A DNA stretch of 64,000 bases from the NCBI RefSeq assembly GCF_018873765.1, contig NC_057920.1, forward strand, positions 13,467,307 to 13,531,306, read 5' to 3'. The notes under the pieces are model-generated. The model was not told the origin of the DNA, did not search any database, and saw nothing but the letters and a program-made list of their open reading frames with translations. The DNA is from Telopea speciosissima (Eukaryota; Streptophyta; Magnoliopsida; Proteales; Proteaceae). Below are positions 58,972 through 64,000 of this stretch, in pieces. The stretch's first letter is position 1; each line of letters begins with the position of its first letter. The translations under genes were made by a program, and so were the position numbers.

Positions 58972-59726
58972 ATGGATTTTGCGTGCTCTGATATAAGCGT
59001 ATGGAAGGACGCGCTGTCGTGTTACCAGAGCCGCTTGGAATCACTCAACAAACCAGGTCTCCCTGAACTAGACGATTTCTATCGGAACCAGCTTCCCTTG
59101 CTGTTACGCGAAAGAAACCCTAAGCCTTACATCGCCAAACCAGAACTGTCCAAGCTCATGCAATGGAAGCTTACCAGAGGGAAATGGAGGTATTTTAGTT
59201 TTACCAATATTCTAGCTTCATCTTTGGAGCTACTACATTTCATCAATTCTCGTTACCTACCCGCTCTTAGTAAGTTTTCTGAATCGTAGGCCGCGACTTT
59301 TGGATTTCGTTTCATCTTTGGACGAAACCCTAGTGAAATCTGCTTCTCAAAAGGCCTTTGAATCTCTTCCTGATATTTCGAAAGCTATTTCCGAGCTCAC
59401 TGTTCTGAAAGGAGTGGGCCCAGCTACTGCCTCTGCCGTTCTGGCTGCTTACGCACCCGATGCAGCGCCCTTCATGTCCGATGAGGTGAAATTGGTTTTG
59501 CGTTTTTGTAGAACCTGTGTCCCTCTTCATTTGCTGCTAAAATATTTCATTACATTTTTTTTAATTAAGTTGCCATGGATTGATTTCGTTCCATCCTCGT
59601 TATTACTGGATTTGAATTTTGATGTGTAATATATGTTAGGCTATGCTGGCGGCTCTGGGTAACTCGAAGGATTATACGTTGAAACAGTATGTCTTGCTTA
59701 CTGAGAAATTACAAGCCAAAGCAAAG
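58972..59726 (+). CDS. Helix-hairpin-helix DNA-glycosylase-like protein, C-terminal exon not found
   Basis: Exons 58972-59189, 59290-59485 and 59640-59726 join in phase with GT-AG introns (167 codons). The start MDFACSDISVWKDALS and the block QWKLTRGKWRPRLLDFV belong to a conserved plant protein with a helix-hairpin-helix (LKGVGPATASAVLAA, about residues 112-126), the DNA-binding turn of the HhH glycosylase superfamily. AALGNSKDYTLKQYVLL follows. The usual last exon (with an SDVERALW-like block, from memory) was not seen. One candidate final exon, 59854-59955 (ESEDKGSGRVAVQME... TAA), keeps the frame but does not look conserved. Catalytic activity is not established for this family. Confidence 0.75.
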
Positions 59727-59955
59727 GTTGGTGAGGTTCCCGTAATTTAATTTTCCATTTACCAACTCTGTAATCAAACTTCCCTTCACTATTCTGTTTT
59801 ACTGGATGTTCTGAAATCTGGCTTTTTGTTTATGCAAATTGCAACTATTCAAGGAGTCAGAAGATAAAGGCTCTGGCAGAGTGGCTGTTCAAATGGAGAA
59901 AGGAGTATATATTTTGGGAAAAGAATCCCAAAAACCCACAAAGAAATATTTCTAA

Positions 59956-62881
59956 CTAAAAATACCCATTGTTTAATTACCGTATCTATTAGACCCTCCA
60001 AAAATAAAAACCTGGCCCATTCCCACTTTTTGCATTATTTTAGTTGTTGAAGCATATAAAATGATCAAAACACCAGAATAATAACTCTTAAATGATTTTC
60101 ATTGTCATTTTAGAGTTACTTTTGTCCTTTTAGAAATTTCAACAACCATCTAGGTCTACTCACTCAGACCGTGATGCATTTAAATTTGTAAGCCTCTAGT
60201 CTGTGGCCATAATATTTAGCTTGCAAGTGTTCTAGCGTATTATGGGGTTCGAAACCCTGATTTCCAGTGCAAAAATTGGCAGTTAAAAAATTATAACTGA
60301 ATTTAGCAAAATCAAAATACCATAATTAAAATTATCCTTCATAGATGAGAATACTACATACATGATTCTTCTTTCTAATCATAAGCCTCCTTTATGAGAG
60401 GAAAATCGGTTCTGGTATATTAGTTAGGAACTCAAAGGGGACTGGATCCAGTTAACCGATGAATGCCAAAGTAAACTATCAACTCTAAGGTCTTTAAAAA
60501 TTCACATTTCCTCTCCCATATTGCCTTTCCCTGCAAGGAAGTCTGATCCTTGGCCCAAGAAACCATTCAATTTTGGATGTTGTGATGTTTAACGAGTGAG
60601 TAGTGGCGATCGGGTTTTGGCGATTGTCAGAAGTCATCCTCTAACTGTATATTCAAACGTAATAACGTACACATATGTGATGATCTGCTGTCCAGCTGGA
60701 AGACTGCCAATCAAGCACCATTATTACTCTTGACAGGGCTGAAGTGAGGATTTCTCATGGTGAGGTTGTATTGCTAGCTCAAATAGAGGTTTCTTTAGGA
60801 TACGATCTGGTTGCTTTAGTTACTCCAAATATGTGTTGGGGTTGTTATTTGGGGCTCAAATTCAATGATGCTTTGGTAAGCTTTGGTTTCAAGTAAATAT
60901 GGCTAGGGGGTTGCTTGTATTATAATATGTTGTCAATGCTTAGAGTAGTCCTAGTTGTGTACTTTGGTTTACCTTAGGAACAAATTGCTCTAGTTTCTTC
61001 CGAAAACAAAGTGTATGCAGATTAGGGCCCAGATACTTTTGTATATCAGTGTTGGATTTGCTCATATGGTTGCCTTCAATGGTGCTGTGAGAGTGTGATC
61101 CTTGACAAGCTAGCCTGATCATCCCCAATACATCTCTCATTTATGGCCAAAGGTCAATGGTACTCTTCCGAAACCTCTGTTGAACTAAATGTCCTGGATC
61201 AGTTAGTTCAGGCACCAATGGGGGCATACACAATAGAGGAAAACTGAACCAGATGCAGTTTTTCAGCGCTTCTCAACTTTTGAATTTAATCAGTTCTTAT
61301 TCAATTTTGTTGTTGCTGGTGTGACAGTGCTGGCTAGTTGAGAATGGAGGATGAAGTAGGGACAACAAATTTTTAACACTGAACACTTCCAATATCACCA
61401 TTGATGAAGATAAGTCACCTAAAGGGATTTTTATTGGAAATAAGCTTTGAGTTGGGTTATGTATGTGTTGGGCCTTTGATCCCATTTGTTTTCATTGTAA
61501 TGGGCCTAAAATATGGGTAGAAATTAGTCATACGGGATTAGGCTTAGTTAGTTCATTCTTTTTAATTTTAAGATGTTTTATAGGCTTTGAATTCCCTCAC
61601 CTTGTGTGAGAAGGATTCTTTTTATTCGTTTGCTTCTTATTATTGTTGCTTAGCAATAGAATTTGCTTTTTCTAGTTAGATTATGATTCTGAATTTAGTT
61701 ATATAAAACTTGTAAGAGGCATTCGCTCAGAGACGATTTATGATGAATAAAGTTAGAAGTTTTCTTCATGAGTCTTGTATGATTCAGTCATGGTGAGAAG
61801 ATTGGACAGGGAGATTCTGATCCTGTTGGTGAGAAGCCTTGGACAGTGGGATTCTGATCCAGTTGGTGGAAAGCCATTATTATCCTTCTTCTCCTTATAC
61901 TCTGTTTTTACTGCTATTAAGGTACTGTTTTCTATTCTCTTGATCTTCTTTTGAAGGTTGTTGATTCAATAGAGGCTTTCCTACTCTCACTAGGACTGCT
62001 AGAATCCGAGCTTTCTACAGGTCTGATTCAAGATCTGACTTAAACAATCTTATATGGTCAGTATTCTACTCATTAATCTGTTGTCAAGTTTTTATCTGTC
62101 GTGTGGATACTCCTAGTGGGATTTGGTTCGTGTTACTTTGAAGACTATTTAATCTTCTTATGTTTAATGATGTGTTTCAACTAAAATCATTATCATAGAT
62201 CAAGTTTCTGTTGAGTTTCATAAATCTGTGATGTGATCATTTATCTGATTCTTAGTTTGACTGAATTTGACCCGTCCTAGTGTCAGTAGGAGTTGTCCAC
62301 TTCAGCAGATCTGACCATTGGATCTGGCTGGGTTTTTCAGCAACTGTTATACCCCTATAAAGGATCATTCGACCAACTTTATAAGCTGATCTGATTTTCT
62401 GATCTTGTTTAATTTGAGATCTCCTATTTGCTGGATTGAATTTCAGATTTGATTAAATCCTCTGTTACTTTTAACCGACCGATGGATCATTACCATCTTT
62501 TGAAGGAAGACATCTCTAATAATTATCTGTGATTGATTGTCTGAGTTTCACCTTCATCTGAGAAGGTTGACTTTTCTAGTTTGGGTGGCTTGAGATCCTG
62601 TCAAGGGGTGTTTAGCTTGAAATTAGGGTTCATCCTACCTACCCCCCACCAACCATGTTGAGGAGGAAGGGCACAGTTCTATACTTGACATGGAAGGGAA
62701 ATGATAAGAAGTTTCATTGGCCTTAGTTGAAATGGGGCACAGTGGAGGCATCTGATGCTTTTCTTTCTACTGCTTTATCTGTACATATCATCTTATTTTA
62801 TATCTACAAGTAGTGGTTTATGTAATCAAATATAGAAACAATAACATTGATGGCTAAGTGACATAATTGCTAATGTAATTC
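59956..62881. other. Region after the HhH exons, nothing recognised
   Basis: Mostly T-rich low-coding DNA. An open stretch near 60706-60900 (LEDCQSSTIITLDRAEVRI) has no family I recognise. No gene is supported. Confidence 0.5.
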
Positions 62882-63445
62882 TACAACAGCAACAACTCAG
62901 CCTTATCCCAACTAAATGGGGTTGGATACATAGATCTGTACCCTCCAATCAGCTCTGTTCGAGGTCATACTTGATATAAGGCCTAAGCTATGCATGTCTT
63001 TCCTTACCATTTCTCCTAGAGTCATTTTAGGTCTGCCCCTGGCTTTTTTAGCTCATTCTCTTTGAATCAAATCACTATTTTGTACTGGAGCATCCAAAGG
63101 TCTCCGTTGAACATGGCCATGCCATCTCACACGACTTTCTCGTAGCTTATCATGTATCGGAGCTACTCCCAAATCAATTCTAATATGATCATCCTTATTT
63201 TATCTTTCCTAGTTTTGCGTCCTTCTCAACATCCTCATCTCAGCTACACTAAGTGTAACTGTCCAATATTCCGCACCATACGTCATAGCCAGTCTTATGA
63301 CTGTCCTATAAAATTTTCCTTCAAGTTTTAGAGGAATATGTTGATCACAACACACTCTTGCTGCACCTCTCCACTTCATCCATCCTATTTTAATTCTCTA
63401 TGAAACATCATCCGTTATATCACCTTTATTTATGATTGATCACAC
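62882..63445 (-). mobile_element. RTE-type LINE relic 3 (3' part)
   Basis: On the minus strand, the same block as the relics at 9040 and 13985: gtggaaagggtg-type RT end, cgatcacagagacccttt-type segments, MRWHGHVQRRPLDAP-like and then the terminus aatggggttgggataaggctgag type, ending in gttgttgctgttg (62882-62896 on the plus strand as acaac repeats). It is 5'-truncated and broken by stops. Confidence 0.8.
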
Positions 63446-64000
63446 AACAACTCCGCTAGTGTTTGCTACCGGTCCCAAGCCCAGATGAAGGAGGAGGGTT
63501 GGTGCATCAGGTTGGCAGCCAACACCGCAAAAAAACGCTAGCCAAACCCTTTTTACATGGAATCGCTAATGTAATTCTAGTAGTGCTAACCAAACATTCA
63601 GTTAATCAATGAAGCCTTTCATGAACCATCTGGGATTGTTTCAGTCTAGTAGAAGTAAATTGAGACTAGGGAAGGTTACAAAGAAATTAATAAACTTTTG
63701 GATTTGAGGTGGTAAGTCAGGTTGAAGTTGATCAGCCAATCGCAAGGCCCATGGTAGCCTACTGTTGTGTCCCAGTCTGCTTCCATCCCTTTTTTCTTAT
63801 GTATTTGCCCATAGCCAATCTTAATGGAGTTGTCTAACATTTGACTAACATGACCATCTTCTGTGGATTGAAAAGCTGAAACGTTGTCAGCTCTGTATGA
63901 TTTTAACCTTTTTTTTTTTTTCTTGCATCTGTATTTCTCGGAGTTTTATGAAATGATCTCATTTCTCATACTTCAGCATGAGTTTCTCTTTGTGACCATC
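63446..64000. other. Window end, nothing recognised
   Basis: T-rich DNA without supported features. Confidence 0.5.

Noticed and set aside
60240..60275. Box B-like gggttcgaaaccc as a SINE or tRNA gene
   Set aside because: No acceptable box A or tRNA fold upstream, and the motif is a short palindrome.
60706..60900. Open stretch after the HhH exons as its missing last exon
   Set aside because: It does not resemble the expected C-terminal block and no good acceptor precedes it.

Overview
This is nuclear DNA from a flowering plant. The genes are split by many spliceosomal introns, some of them kilobases long. The intergenic and intronic DNA is A/T-rich and full of plant-type transposable elements: Ty1/copia with initiator-Met-tRNA primer sites, RTE and L1 LINEs, Au SINEs, Tourist-like MITEs and MULE-type TIR elements. 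The large introns and the repeat mix suggest an early-diverging eudicot or a magnoliid, but the species cannot be fixed from the sequence. No bacterial, organellar or CRISPR features were seen.

Four host genes were resolved exon by exon. (1) The 3' part of a CNNM/DUF21-CBS membrane protein gene (+, 1-13577) starts upstream of the window; its first intron seen here is 12.7 kb. (2) A complete gene for a membrane-anchored protein with a C-terminal J domain (+, 18681-27907, 7 exons, 237 aa). (3) A complete squalene epoxidase gene (-, 47478-33878, 8 exons, 523 aa). (4) A helix-hairpin-helix DNA-glycosylase-like gene (+, from 58972) whose usual C-terminal exon was not found.

Layout: 1-13.6 kb is the CNNM gene; its long intron holds a full-length antisense copia element (1896-7533) and an RTE LINE relic. 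13.9-18.6 kb is intergenic, with a second RTE relic, an L1 relic, a solo LTR with perfect TSDs and a foldback element. 18.7-27.9 kb is the J-domain gene. 28.3-33 kb holds a PPR gene fragment, a 1.24-kb TIR element, a MULE transposase relic, a tandem duplication and a foldback. 33.9-47.5 kb is squalene epoxidase; its introns carry a nearly intact antisense copia element (37500-42980), two Au SINEs and a MITE. 48.3-58.6 kb is a cluster of TIR elements. 59-64 kb is the HhH gene, unrecognised sequence and a third RTE relic.

The most notable region is 48.3-58.6 kb. Three separate long-TIR elements there each enclose fragments of unrelated host genes: an aldo-keto reductase with its intron retained, a HAESA-like receptor kinase, and the N-terminus of a PPP1R8/NIPP1-like FHA protein fused to other sequence. 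The third has an exact 9-bp target duplication and sits inside a related MITE. These look like Pack-MULEs, that is, gene-fragment-capturing transposons. All exon joins and gene names come from reading and recall, not from alignment.
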